NCBI RefSeq assembly: GCF_022819085.1
Contig: NZ_JALHAG010000001.1
Span: 641,395-705,394, forward strand
Source of the DNA: Planococcus ruber
Lineage (GTDB): Bacteria; Bacillota; Bacilli; Bacillales_A; Planococcaceae
Length of the DNA: 64,000 nt
Reading direction: 5' to 3'
Shown: positions 8,504 to 16,951 of the stretch, one piece after another
How positions within the stretch are numbered: the stretch's first letter is position 1
How the letters are laid out: the number at the start of each line of letters is the position of its first letter
The notes under the pieces: model-generated
What the model was told of the DNA's origin: nothing
Seen by the model: the letters and a program-made list of their open reading frames with translations, nothing else
The model's database searches: none
Translations under genes and position numbers: made by a program

Positions 8504-10159
8504 GTGGAATACGAAGCGATTGTAGTGGGAGCCGGTTTAGCAGGGTTGGTAGCGGCAGCGGAAATTGCCGATGCGGGAAAAACGGTTTTATTATTGGACC
8601 AAGAACCTGAAGCTTCAATCGGCGGGCAGGCATGGTGGTCATTTGGCGGATTGTTTCTGGTGGATTCACCTGAACAGAAACGGATGGGCATCAAGGATTC
8701 AAAAGAACTGGCTTGGCAGGACTGGCTTGGGGCAGCCGGTTTTGACCGGGAACAAGACGAAGATTATTGGGGGAAAAAATGGGCAGAAGCCTACGTGGGT
8801 TTTGCAGCGGGCGAAAAGCGGGCATGGCTGGCAAGTATGGGCATCAGGTTTTTTCCTGTCGTCGGCTGGGCAGAACGCGGCGGCTATTTGGCGGAAGGGC
8901 ATGGCAATTCCGTGCCGCGTTTCCATATTGTCTGGGGAACCGGCCCGGGAATTGTAGCACCTTTTGAACGCCGCGTGCGTGCGCATATAAAAGCCGGATT
9001 GATCGACTATAAGCCGCGCCATCAAGTAGACGGATTGGTCAAAGACGGCCATAACGTTACAGGAGTGTTTGGGTCGGTGCTTGAGCCGAGCAGCGCAGCC
9101 AGAGGAGAAGCGAGTTCCAGAAACGCGGTGGGAGACTTTCTTTATCATGCAGAAGCGGTCTTGGTGACGAGCGGCGGCATCGGCGGAAACCATGAATTGA
9201 TTCGGAAGAATTGGCCGGAGCGCTTAGGTGCTGCTCCTGAAAATATGCTGTCGGGTGTTCCGGCCCATGTGGACGGGCGCATGCTCGCCATCACCGAAAA
9301 AGCAGGCGGCCGGCTTGTGAACCGCGACCGGATGTGGCATTACACGGAAGGCATCAAAAACTGGAATCCGGTCTGGCACAAACACGGCATCCGGATTTTG
9401 CCAGGGCCGTCATCCATGTGGTTTGATGCCACCGGCAAACGTTTTCCGGCACCCAACTTTCCGGGATTCGATACTTTAGGCACCCTTGAAACCATTCAAA
9501 AGAGCGGCTTCGATTATTCATGGTTTATTTTAACGCAGGCGATGATTGAGAAGGAATTCGCCCTGTCCGGTTCGGAGCAGAATCCTGATTTGACCGGCAA
9601 AAGCATTCCGCAAGTGCTGTCGCGCGTGCGAAAAGGAGCGACGGCACCAGTTCAGGCCTTCATGGATAAAGGGGAAGATTTTATCGTCGCGGATACATTA
9701 CAAGAGCTGGTCGCTGGCATGAACCGGCTGACCGCCGAAAATCTAGTGGATTATAAAGAAGTTGAGCGCCAAATCATGGCCAGAGACCGGCAAATGGATA
9801 ATGCGTTTACAAAAGACCTTCAGATCACGGCATTGCGGGGCGCGAGAAACTACCGGGGCGACCGGCTGATTCGGGTAGCGGCGCCGCATAAAATACTCGA
9901 TCCCAAGAAAGGTCCGCTTATTGCGGTCCGTTTGAACATCGTCAGCCGCAAAACGCTCGGCGGTTTGCAGACGGATTTGTCCGCCTGCGTCCTTGATGAA
10001 ACCGGCCAGCCGATTCCCGGACTTTATGCTGCGGGAGAAGTATGCGGTTTTGGCGGCGGCGGTGTCCATGGCTACCGCTCGCTTGAAGGGACGTTCCTTG
10101 GCGGCTGCCTGTTTTCAGGAAGAGTGGCAGGCCGTGCGATAGCGAATCGACCAAAATAA
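8504..10159 (+). CDS. FAD-binding dehydrogenase of the fumarate reductase/KstD-like family
   Basis: About 551 residues. The N terminus has the FAD-binding fold (IVVGAGLAGLVAAAEIADAG, then an acidic residue at the end of strand two), and the C terminus has the family's substrate-domain and FAD-closing motif (GLYAAGEVCGFGGGGVHGYR then LEGTFLGGCLFSGR). The arrangement matches proteins annotated as FAD-binding dehydrogenase related to 3-ketosteroid dehydrogenases and flavocytochrome fumarate reductases; the substrate is unknown. I start it at GTG 8504, 8 bases after AAGGGG; an upstream open frame overlaps the promoter. The next gene is 21 bases away and may be co-transcribed. Confidence 0.82.
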   Translation: MEYEAIVVGAGLAGLVAAAEIADAGKTVLLLDQEPEASIGGQAWWSFGGLFLVDSPEQKRMGIKDSKELAWQDWLGAAGFDREQDEDYWGKKWAEAYVGFAAGEKRAWLASMGIRFFPVVGWAERGGYLAEGHGNSVPRFHIVWGTGPGIVAPFERRVRAHIKAGLIDYKPRHQVDGLVKDGHNVTGVFGSVLEPSSAARGEASSRNAVGDFLYHAEAVLVTSGGIGGNHELIRKNWPERLGAAPENMLSGVPAHVDGRMLAITEKAGGRLVNRDRMWHYTEGIKNWNPVWHKHGIRILPGPSSMWFDATGKRFPAPNFPGFDTLGTLETIQKSGFDYSWFILTQAMIEKEFALSGSEQNPDLTGKSIPQVLSRVRKGATAPVQAFMDKGEDFIVADTLQELVAGMNRLTAENLVDYKEVERQIMARDRQMDNAFTKDLQITALRGARNYRGDRLIRVAAPHKILDPKKGPLIAVRLNIVSRKTLGGLQTDLSACVLDETGQPIPGLYAAGEVCGFGGGGVHGYRSLEGTFLGGCLFSGRVAGRAIANRPK

Positions 10160-10180
10160 CACGAAAGCTGAAAGGAGAAG

Positions 10181-10651
10181 ATGGGCTTGAATACTTATCC
10201 GAGCGGCTTGCCGCCTGAATACACCACTCAACACACCTCGGAATTCTGGTGGAGCATGGCGTTTTTCTTAATAGGAAGCGCCGTGGTGATTTTCCTTCTG
10301 AATATGCTGTTGCGAAAAATGTTAGGCGTCGAGCGAAGAAAAAAGTTTTCTAATAATTATGTAAATGAAAAGCATCAAAGAATCGATTGGACCATTCGGA
10401 TGGTGGCGGTCTTTGCGATTGTCGTCGCTGCCATTTTTGCGTTCTACTCAATTCAAATTTACATGTTTTTCATCTTTATCATATTTGGTGCGATCCAGGA
10501 AACCGTCCGCGCTGTTATGGAGAAAAAGCATGCGAAAAATCCGAATGATTACCTTTTCACTTTGATCCAGTTCCCGCTGGCGATCCTCGTGATTATCACG
10601 TTGGCTTATGCAGCATTTCCGGATGTTGTAGGGGAGTTGCTGAGTGCTTAA
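10181..10651 (+). CDS. Small membrane protein, DUF4181-like
   Basis: A 156-residue protein with about four hydrophobic segments: one at residues 25-45, two close together between about 70 and 105, and one near 125-148. Between the first and second is a basic cytoplasmic stretch (RRKKFSNNYVNEKHQRIDW) that resembles the conserved part of DUF4181 proteins of Bacillus. AGGAG lies 5 bases before the ATG. No enzymatic motif is visible. It follows the flavin dehydrogenase closely and could be its operon partner, but nothing in the sequence links them functionally. The family call is from memory of the motif. Confidence 0.6.
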   Translation: MGLNTYPSGLPPEYTTQHTSEFWWSMAFFLIGSAVVIFLLNMLLRKMLGVERRKKFSNNYVNEKHQRIDWTIRMVAVFAIVVAAIFAFYSIQIYMFFIFIIFGAIQETVRAVMEKKHAKNPNDYLFTLIQFPLAILVIITLAYAAFPDVVGELLSA

Positions 10652-10707
10652 TATTTTATTGTTTCTGCAAGAAATATTATTCAGTTTAGAATAGAGGAAT
10701 CCCAATC

Positions 10708-11115
10708 ATGACAATCAAAACATCCAATTATTCAATACGCCTTTACGAAGAAAAAGATTTCCCTGCCATCCACCGCTTAAACGAAAAAGAAGGGTGGACC
10801 AATCTGGCAGCTAAGCAAGAAGAAACAAAATCCGCCTGGCACTACTCTCAAATTGCATTTGTTGCCGAGCGAGACGGAAAAGTGATTGCCTGCGTCAGAG
10901 GGCTGACGGACGGATATGTCACTTTGTATATATGTGAGCTGCTCGTCGATGAAAAAGAGCGCGGCAGCGGCATTGGCCAAGCGCTTCTGGCACATGTGCA
11001 TGCGCTTTATCCGAAAACTCGGATGGAGCTGCTGGCAAGTGCAAATTCAAAGGCCTTCTATGAAAAACAGCAATTCCGGCCATTCTACGGTTTCCGGAAA
11101 ACATGGAAAGAATAG
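10708..11115 (+). CDS. GNAT family N-acetyltransferase
   Basis: A 135-residue single-domain GNAT protein. The acetyl-CoA-binding motif A is visible as VDEKERGSGIGQALLAHV (about residues 76-93), preceded by the expected beta strand and followed by a short C-terminal part containing YEKQQFRPF. The acceptor substrate is unknown. AGAGG lies before the ATG, and a strong terminator follows, so it is a single-gene unit or the last gene after 10181-10651. Its small size is normal for stand-alone GNAT enzymes. Confidence 0.85.
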   Translation: MTIKTSNYSIRLYEEKDFPAIHRLNEKEGWTNLAAKQEETKSAWHYSQIAFVAERDGKVIACVRGLTDGYVTLYICELLVDEKERGSGIGQALLAHVHALYPKTRMELLASANSKAFYEKQQFRPFYGFRKTWKE

Positions 11116-11146
11116 CCGTTCCGGCTTCAGCGGAACGGCTTTTTTG
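11114..11146 (+). terminator. Intrinsic terminator after the GNAT gene
   Basis: Stem AGCCGTTCCG (11114-11123) with CGGAACGGCT (11131-11140), followed by six T. Confidence 0.9.
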
Positions 11147-11292
11147 ATACTTTTCTATTAAAGCAGCCAAAAATGTGTTTACAAGGATCTGGATAAAGGG
11201 AAATCTAAGACATTACATGGTGATAAGCCCCCCTTTTTGACAGCTTAAGGTTAAGAAAAAGGGAACGGCAGCCGATAAAAAGAGGGGTGCAC

Positions 11293-12219
11293 ATGAATCG
11301 GTTTAAAATTTATTTATTATTGATCGCCATTATGTTCGTCTGGGGCGTCAATCTTCCGGCGGTAAAATATTTAACGGCGCAAATGGGGCCGGTGACCATG
11401 ACGTCCCTCCGTATTTTTTTGGCGGCGCTTATGGTCTTTGGGGTCCTCTTTTCCTTTGGCCTGGTCCGAAAGCTCACGATAAAGGAATGGCGGTACGTAG
11501 GGATCGGATCGCTGCTCAATGTCGTCATCCACCATTACTTTATTTCGGTGGGGCTGTCGCTGACTTCCGGTACAAATGCAGGATTGATCCTCGGAGCCAG
11601 CCCCATTTTAACCGCTATTTTCAGCTTGTCGCTTCTTCGCTTGCGCCCGTCCAAACTGCAATGGATCGGCCTGATGCTCGGGTTTATTGGCGTGTCAGCG
11701 ATGGTCTTATCCGGAAACAGCGAAACGAGCCGGATCTCTCTCGGTGATATATACGTCGTCCTCGCCGTTCTTGGACAGGTGCTGAGTTTTTTAGTCATCA
11801 GCAGAGCTTCGAAAACCTTGGATCCAAGGCTGCAGACGGGCTATATGTTTTTAATGGGTTCGGTCGGCCTGTTTCTCATCAGTTTGATCCAAGAGCCGGG
11901 GGAATGGCGGATGTTTGCTGAAATGAATGCGGCGTTTTGGCTGTTGATGATTGCCTCCGGGGTAATCGCGACAGCACTTGGGCATATGCTGTACAATTAT
12001 TCACTAGGCCAAGTCGGACCGCCCAAAGCTGCGGTCTTCATAAATTTAAATACATTGTTCGCTTTGCTCGGTTCAGCCGTTTTCCTTGGGGAAACGATTA
12101 CGGGACTGCATGTGGTCGGATTTATCGTCATCATGTTCGGCGTGCTTTTTGGCTCAGGAGCAGCAGAAGAGCTTTGGCGAATGAAAGCCCGGAAGGCGAA
12201 CCGAAAAAAAGCGTCGTAA
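11293..12219 (+). CDS. EamA family (DMT superfamily) transporter
   Basis: A 308-residue membrane protein with ten hydrophobic segments arranged as two EamA repeats (about residues 5-140 and 155-290). Features typical of the family are the N-terminal WGVNLPAVKY stretch, LTSGTNAGLILGASPI in the first repeat, and the GHMLYNYSLGQVGPPKAA stretch in the second. Likely exports or takes up a small metabolite; the substrate cannot be read. I prefer ATG 11293 over GTG 11287, since AGAGGGG ends 5 to 6 bases before it. It reads alone or runs into the signalling gene 38 bases downstream. Confidence 0.88.
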   Translation: MNRFKIYLLLIAIMFVWGVNLPAVKYLTAQMGPVTMTSLRIFLAALMVFGVLFSFGLVRKLTIKEWRYVGIGSLLNVVIHHYFISVGLSLTSGTNAGLILGASPILTAIFSLSLLRLRPSKLQWIGLMLGFIGVSAMVLSGNSETSRISLGDIYVVLAVLGQVLSFLVISRASKTLDPRLQTGYMFLMGSVGLFLISLIQEPGEWRMFAEMNAAFWLLMIASGVIATALGHMLYNYSLGQVGPPKAAVFINLNTLFALLGSAVFLGETITGLHVVGFIVIMFGVLFGSGAAEELWRMKARKANRKKAS

Positions 12220-12257
12220 CGGAGCAGCAAAAGTTTTTTTGAATGGAGTTTGAATAG

Positions 12258-14138
12258 ATGAACATTCATCGCATGAATGGAAGTTACATAAGTGAAGCGG
12301 ATCGATTGAAGGAACGTTTCTACAGTTTGATCGGGTATGTCATCGGTTGGGGGAATATTATAGGCGGCTTGGCGTTTGGCTGGTTTGTGGTCGCCAATGA
12401 ACAAGGCGCTACGCTCAACGAATATCCGGTGCCTCTTGCCATGCTTATTTTAGGCGGGTTTTCGCTATGGCTCGGGAGAACGACGATTCAGGGGACGGTT
12501 ATAGAGCATTTATATGCCATTAACTACGTGTCGATTCCGCTTATTCTGTTTTATTTTATCGATGAAGTGGCAGTTTCAATCTGGGCAGTCGTCTTTTTAT
12601 ATTTAATGGTGGCATTGATCCTGCAAAGCTTTTTGCTGGTTTCCTACGTACTGGCGGTGTCACTTGCCGTATTGGTGAGCTTGGCCGTCCTCATGCCGAA
12701 AGAGCAGATCGTCGCCATTGGCACAGACCATCATATTTTCCGTCTGTCGTTGATGATTTTGGCTGCCGGCCTCGCTTACTGGGGGCTGAGATCGATGAAC
12801 AAGCGGGAAAAGATGCTGGTTCATTATATGGACCAAGCAGAAGAGGTGGCGTATCAGGATCCATTTCTGAAAATCCCGAACCGGATGGATTTTAACTTAT
12901 ACATAGATTACATGCTAAAAGAAAAGCATTTCATCGTCGGCAAAATTGAAATCAATCATTTCCAATCGGTTTATGATGTGCTTGGGCATCAACAGAGTGA
13001 TGAACTGTTGAAATTGGTGAAGCAGCGTTTGGAAGGGAAATTGACAGGTGATTCATATTTGGCAAAAGCGGAAGGCAGCAGATTTTTGATTGCCGTAGAA
13101 AATAAGTTGGGGCAGAGAGAAGTGACGTCCTATTTTGAAGACATCCTGCAGGCTCTGTCCGCCCCTTACGAATTGAAAAACCACCGTTACATGCTGACCT
13201 TCAGCATCGGGACGAGCTGTTCCAAAACAGACGGCCAGACCAGCGATGAATTGATGCGGCATGCGCAATTCGCGCTCGACGTAGCACAGGATTCGGGCAT
13301 CAACCGCTGGGTATATTGTTCAGAAGAAATCAAACGCGACAGCATGAACCAAGTCACCATTTCTGAAGCTTTATACCAAGCGGATTTAGAAAAGGAATTC
13401 TGTGTCGTTTATCAGCCCCAAGTTCAATTGGAGACAAACCGGATGGTGGGCGTCGAAGCGCTCGTGCGCTGGCAGCATCCGGAGCTGGGCATCATCTCTC
13501 CCGGAATCTTTATCGAAATTGCTGAGAAGAACGGCTTTATCGTGCCGCTCGGAAATTGGATTTTAGAACGTGCCTGCCGGCAAGTGCAAGAACTGACGGA
13601 GCTTTCGGAAGAGCCGTTGAATTTGGCGGTGAACGTATCCTTCATTCAAATCCAGCAAGAGCAGTTCGTCGAAGAAACTTTGGCCATCCTGCAAAAGACC
13701 GGATTCCCGCCGGAACGCCTGGAAATTGAATTGACGGAGCGGTCGCTGTTTGAAAACCGGATGGAAGACTTGCAAAAAATTGAAGAACTAAGGTCCCACG
13801 GCATTCGAATTGCCATCGACGACTTTGGGACGGGCTACTCTTCTTTCGGCATTCTGGCAAAAGTCAAAGTGGATAAAATCAAAGTGCCGCGCGAGTTCAT
13901 CGATCGGGTCGACAGCAACCAAAACAGCCAGCGCATTGTGGAAACGATCACGTCTATGGCTGAGCGTTTTGAACTGACTTGTCTCGCAGAAGGCATTGAA
14001 CGGGAAGAGGAAAGCACCTTCCTTCGCCAGCTGATCTGCCAGGAAGTCCAAGGCTATTACTACGCGAAGCCGGTCGAAATCCATAAAATCAAACAATGGA
14101 ATAAATCCGCAGGCGAACTTTCGAGTGGGCTGCAGTAA
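12258..14138 (+). CDS. Membrane c-di-GMP phosphodiesterase with degenerate GGDEF and intact EAL domain
   Basis: A 626-residue protein. The first 175 residues hold six or so hydrophobic segments, a likely membrane sensor. A GGDEF-like domain follows (about 190-345), but the signature is replaced by EGSRF, so cyclase activity is unlikely. The EAL domain (about 375-615) keeps its key acids: EALVRW, the Asn of AVNVS, ELTE, DDFGTGYSS, the Lys of DKIKVP and LAEGIE. It should therefore degrade c-di-GMP, with the degenerate domain perhaps sensing GTP as in similar proteins. A second membrane c-di-GMP enzyme is at 30147. Confidence 0.88.
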   Translation: MNIHRMNGSYISEADRLKERFYSLIGYVIGWGNIIGGLAFGWFVVANEQGATLNEYPVPLAMLILGGFSLWLGRTTIQGTVIEHLYAINYVSIPLILFYFIDEVAVSIWAVVFLYLMVALILQSFLLVSYVLAVSLAVLVSLAVLMPKEQIVAIGTDHHIFRLSLMILAAGLAYWGLRSMNKREKMLVHYMDQAEEVAYQDPFLKIPNRMDFNLYIDYMLKEKHFIVGKIEINHFQSVYDVLGHQQSDELLKLVKQRLEGKLTGDSYLAKAEGSRFLIAVENKLGQREVTSYFEDILQALSAPYELKNHRYMLTFSIGTSCSKTDGQTSDELMRHAQFALDVAQDSGINRWVYCSEEIKRDSMNQVTISEALYQADLEKEFCVVYQPQVQLETNRMVGVEALVRWQHPELGIISPGIFIEIAEKNGFIVPLGNWILERACRQVQELTELSEEPLNLAVNVSFIQIQQEQFVEETLAILQKTGFPPERLEIELTERSLFENRMEDLQKIEELRSHGIRIAIDDFGTGYSSFGILAKVKVDKIKVPREFIDRVDSNQNSQRIVETITSMAERFELTCLAEGIEREEESTFLRQLICQEVQGYYYAKPVEIHKIKQWNKSAGELSSGLQ

Positions 14139-14150
14139 AAAGAATCTTTC

Positions 14151-14182
14151 AAGCCGGTCCATAAAAGGGCCGGCTTTTATTT
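14151..14182 (+). terminator. Intrinsic terminator after the EAL gene
   Basis: AAGCCGGTCC (14151-14160) pairs with GGGCCGGCTT (14167-14176) including one G-U pair, followed by a T-rich stretch. Confidence 0.85.
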
Positions 14183-14273
14183 ATTTGAAATGGAAGGTTC
14201 AGGCCGCCATGGAATTTTTAAAAATGTGATAAAGTTGAAGGATAAGATGATTCCAGTAGAAATGGGGAAAAGT

Positions 14274-14807
14274 ATGGAAAGCGAAAAGATTATGCTGCGG
14301 AAATTAACAGAAGCAGATTTGGGAGACATTTTAGCAGTGGAGATCAAGAACAAGGAACTCTTTGAACAATTTTCGGTGACGCGAAGCCCGGATTACTATT
14401 CGCTGGAAGGCCAGGCAGCAAGGCTTCAAAGGCAAGAAGAAAACCGTCAAAAAGACAAAGAATACAATTTTGGGATGTTCTTAAAAGACGGCACCTTGAT
14501 CGGCAGCATCAATTTGGTCCAAGTCGTCCGCGGGCCTGTGCAAAGCGCTATTATGGGCTATACGGTGGACCAGGACCATAACGGCAAAGGCTATGCCACA
14601 GACGCAGTGAAACTGCTCGTCGGCTATGCGTTTGAAGAATTATTGCTGCACCGCATCGAAGCAGGGGTGAAACCGGATCATATCGCGTCCATCCGGGTTC
14701 TGGAGAAAGCAGGCTTTCATAAAGAAGGCATCAGCCAGAAAAACGTTCAGATCAATGGCGTCTGGGAAGACCATCAAATGCTCGCCATCATCAACCCGAA
14801 CGACTGA
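14274..14807 (+). CDS. GNAT family N-acetyltransferase, RimJ/RimL-like
   Basis: About 177 residues when started at ATG 14274, which has GGGGA 5 bases before it; earlier in-frame starts at 14190 and 14247 would add a tail absent from the family. It shows the RimJ/L layout: N-terminal LRKLTEADLGDI, the central strand ending MGYTVDQDHNGKGYATDAVKLL (acetyl-CoA loop) and the C-terminal SIRVLEKAGFHKEG motif. Such enzymes acetylate protein N termini, antibiotics or small amines; the target here is unknown. One of five GNAT genes within 8 kb. Confidence 0.85.
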   Translation: MESEKIMLRKLTEADLGDILAVEIKNKELFEQFSVTRSPDYYSLEGQAARLQRQEENRQKDKEYNFGMFLKDGTLIGSINLVQVVRGPVQSAIMGYTVDQDHNGKGYATDAVKLLVGYAFEELLLHRIEAGVKPDHIASIRVLEKAGFHKEGISQKNVQINGVWEDHQMLAIINPND

Positions 14808-14831
14808 CAGAAGGCGTTCGGTTCAACTTCT

Positions 14832-14887
14832 TTGACACCTTAAAAGCTGCGTGATAAATTACTCTTTGCGACTTACTAAAAGTAAGT
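14832..14887 (+). promoter_or_regulatory. Nitroreductase promoter with palindromic operator
   Basis: A perfect -35 TTGACA (14832-14837) and a -10 TAAATT (14855-14860) with 17 bases between. Just downstream is a perfect inverted repeat ACTTACT-AAA-AGTAAGT (14871-14887), covering the expected start of transcription, so a bound repressor would block initiation. Confidence 0.65.
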
Positions 14888-14908
14888 GTAAATAGAGGAG
14901 GCATTTTC

Positions 14909-15538
14909 ATGTCAGTAAACGTAGAATCACCCTTATATAAAGTAATGAAAGAAAGAAAGTCGGTGCGTGTCTACGATCCGAACTTTAAGATTGAAAAAGA
15001 AGAATTGGAAGAAATGCTGACGCTTGCAACAAGTGCACCATCTTCCAGCAACCTTCAAGCTTGGAACTTCATCGTGATCCAAGACCAGGAAGTCAAAAAA
15101 GAATTGCGCGCGATTGCGAACAACCAAGCGCAAGTCGAGCAATCATCAGCGGTCATCGCTGTGCTCGGCAATATCGACGCATACAAGAACGTTGAGAAAA
15201 TCTACACGCAAAATGTGGAAGCCGGGCATATGGACGAGTCCATCAAAGAACGGACCGTCGCTAATACGTATGCAATGTACCCGAACGCTCCTGTAGAAGC
15301 GCGCATGAACATTGCGGCATTTGATGCGGGCCTTGTCTCCATGCAGTTGATGCTGGTCGCAAAAGAGCGCGGCTATGACACAATTCCGATGGGCGGCTTC
15401 GACAAAGCGAAATTCGCAGAGAGATTCGAACTGCCGGAACATCTTTTCCCGATTGTGTTGATCGCTGTCGGAAAAGCAGCAGCTCCAGCATTCGGCACAA
15501 CGCGTCTGCCGTTGGAAGACGTAGCAAAATTCATCTGA
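14909..15538 (+). CDS. NAD(P)H-dependent nitroreductase family protein
   Basis: A 209-residue FMN-binding oxidoreductase of the nitroreductase fold. Visible family features: N-terminal RKSVRVYDPNF (FMN phosphate contact Arg-Ser), SAPSSSNLQAWNF (FMN contact, about residues 48-60), and the C-terminal MGGFD and VLIAVGKAA stretches. Relatives in B. subtilis such as YodC and YfkO reduce quinones or nitro compounds and are induced by electrophile stress. The promoter palindrome fits control by a stress-responsive repressor, though no such regulator is encoded beside it. AGAGGAGG precedes the ATG. Confidence 0.87.
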   Translation: MSVNVESPLYKVMKERKSVRVYDPNFKIEKEELEEMLTLATSAPSSSNLQAWNFIVIQDQEVKKELRAIANNQAQVEQSSAVIAVLGNIDAYKNVEKIYTQNVEAGHMDESIKERTVANTYAMYPNAPVEARMNIAAFDAGLVSMQLMLVAKERGYDTIPMGGFDKAKFAERFELPEHLFPIVLIAVGKAAAPAFGTTRLPLEDVAKFI

Positions 15539-15544
15539 AAACAA

Positions 15545-15578
15545 AACCTGAACTGCCGGCCGGCAGTTCAGGTTTTTT
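15545..15578 (+). terminator. Intrinsic terminator after the nitroreductase gene
   Basis: Perfect palindrome ACCTGAACTGCCGG and its complement (15546-15573) followed by TTTTTT. Confidence 0.92.
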
Positions 15579-15603
15579 ATTGGAGCGCGGCCAATCGGCG
15601 GAG

Positions 15604-15633
15604 TTGGGCGTATTTCAACTAAACTTGGGCGTA
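15604..15633. repeat. Two-copy direct repeat with 21-bp spacing
   Basis: TTGGGCGTA occurs at 15604-15612 and 15625-15633, exactly 21 bp apart, in the spacer between a terminator and a GNAT gene. The layout resembles the arrays at 8206, 20485 and 57509 although the sequence differs. Confidence 0.6.
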
Positions 15634-15695
15634 AAAAGGGGAAATCGCTCCTCGTGGCGAAGACAGGTAGATGGATTTCTTAAGGAGGCGACCAC

Positions 15696-16244
15696 ATGGC
15701 ATTTCCGGTATTCGAAACGGAACGATTAAATTTAGTACATATTACACAGCGCTACAAAGACGAGTTTTTTGATATCATGTCACGGGATGAAGTAACGAAA
15801 TATTACGGGAGTGAAAGTCTGACCGATCCGGAAGAAGCTGCCCGTCTCATTGATGCCTTCCAATTCGGCTACGAAAGCGGCCAGGGCATGCGCTGGGGAA
15901 TCATCTGGAAAGAGAACGGGCAATTTCTTGGAACAATAGGATTGAATAATTTAAATAACCGCTCGAAGAAAGCGGAAGTCGGCTACGAACTGCATCCGGA
16001 TTACTGGGGACGAGGAATTACGAAAGAGGCGGTCAGTGAAATCTTGAGGTATTGCTTTGAAGAACGCGGATTTTACCGGTTAGGCGCCGTAACTTTCCCG
16101 GAGAATAAACCATCAAGCGGGCTCTTGAAAAAACTTGGATTCAGCGAAGAAGGACGGCTGCGCGGCTACATCTATCAAAGAGGCGAGTCGCATGATGCCT
16201 TGATTTTTTCTCTATTGAAGCCGGAATGGGAGAAAAGAGAATGA
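15696..16244 (+). CDS. GNAT family N-acetyltransferase, RimJ/RimL-like
   Basis: A 182-residue acetyltransferase. It has the N-terminal FETERLNLVHIT start typical of RimJ/L proteins, the central VGYELHPDYWGRGITKEAV acetyl-CoA-binding segment (about residues 93-111), and the C-terminal SSGLLKKLGFSEEGRLRGYI motif. The ATG is preceded by AAGGAGG. Its stop overlaps the start of the peptidase E gene (ATGA), so it leads a short operon with the peptidase and the nucleotidyltransferase. The acceptor is not known. Confidence 0.87.
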   Translation: MAFPVFETERLNLVHITQRYKDEFFDIMSRDEVTKYYGSESLTDPEEAARLIDAFQFGYESGQGMRWGIIWKENGQFLGTIGLNNLNNRSKKAEVGYELHPDYWGRGITKEAVSEILRYCFEERGFYRLGAVTFPENKPSSGLLKKLGFSEEGRLRGYIYQRGESHDALIFSLLKPEWEKRE

Positions 16245-16945
16245 AACAGATTATTGCGCTTGGGGGAGGCGGTTTTTCGATGGAGCCGGAAAACCCATTA
16301 TTGGATCAATACATTCTTCGGCAATCAGGAAAAATAAAGCCTAAAATTTGTTTTATCCCGACAGCGAGCGGGGATTCGGAAACGTACACGCAGCGTTTCT
16401 ATGATTTTTTTGAGCAGCAGGACTGTTCGCCGACGCACCTTTCACTATTCAAACCGCCTGCCGGAGATCTTGAAGAATTTGTCCTCGCTCAGGATATTCT
16501 CTACGTTGGCGGCGGTAATACCAAAAACCTTTTGGCTCTATGGAAAGACTGGGGATTGGACGCCATCATTCGAAAAGCTTGGGAGCAAGGGACGGTGCTT
16601 GCGGGCATCAGTGCCGGATCCCTTTGCTGGTTTGAAGATGGCATCACGGATTCCTACGGAGACCACTTGGAGCCGATTCACTGCCTCGGTTTTTTAGCCG
16701 GAAGCAATTGCCCGCATTACGACGGAGAAGAAAACCGGCGGCCGGTATACCAGCGCTCAATTACATTAAAAGCGATAAAAGGCGGAATAGCCGCAGATGA
16801 TGGAGCCGCCTTGCATTATATCGGCACAGAACTCCATCGGGTTGTCAGTTCCCGGCAGGCTGCAAAAGCGTATGAAGTTTCTTATAAAGAGGCTTTGCAG
16901 GAAGTCGAATTGCCTGTCGTGTATCTGGGGGATCAGAAAGGCTGA
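16241..16945 (+). CDS. Peptidase E-like serine peptidase (S51 family)
   Basis: About 234 residues. The nucleophile elbow is seen as AGISAGSLCWFE (Ser near residue 127), with LYVGGGNTKNLLALW upstream and a following HYD segment that supplies the family's histidine (NCPHYDGEE, about residue 153). S51 peptidases split Asp-X dipeptides in the cytoplasm; the B. subtilis relative is YgaJ. ATG 16241 overlaps the previous stop and has GGAG 8 bases upstream; an in-frame ATG at 16226 lies inside the previous gene. Substrate preference is inferred from the family only. Confidence 0.87.
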   Translation: MKQIIALGGGGFSMEPENPLLDQYILRQSGKIKPKICFIPTASGDSETYTQRFYDFFEQQDCSPTHLSLFKPPAGDLEEFVLAQDILYVGGGNTKNLLALWKDWGLDAIIRKAWEQGTVLAGISAGSLCWFEDGITDSYGDHLEPIHCLGFLAGSNCPHYDGEENRRPVYQRSITLKAIKGGIAADDGAALHYIGTELHRVVSSRQAAKAYEVSYKEALQEVELPVVYLGDQKG

Positions 16946-16951
16946 GAATAA

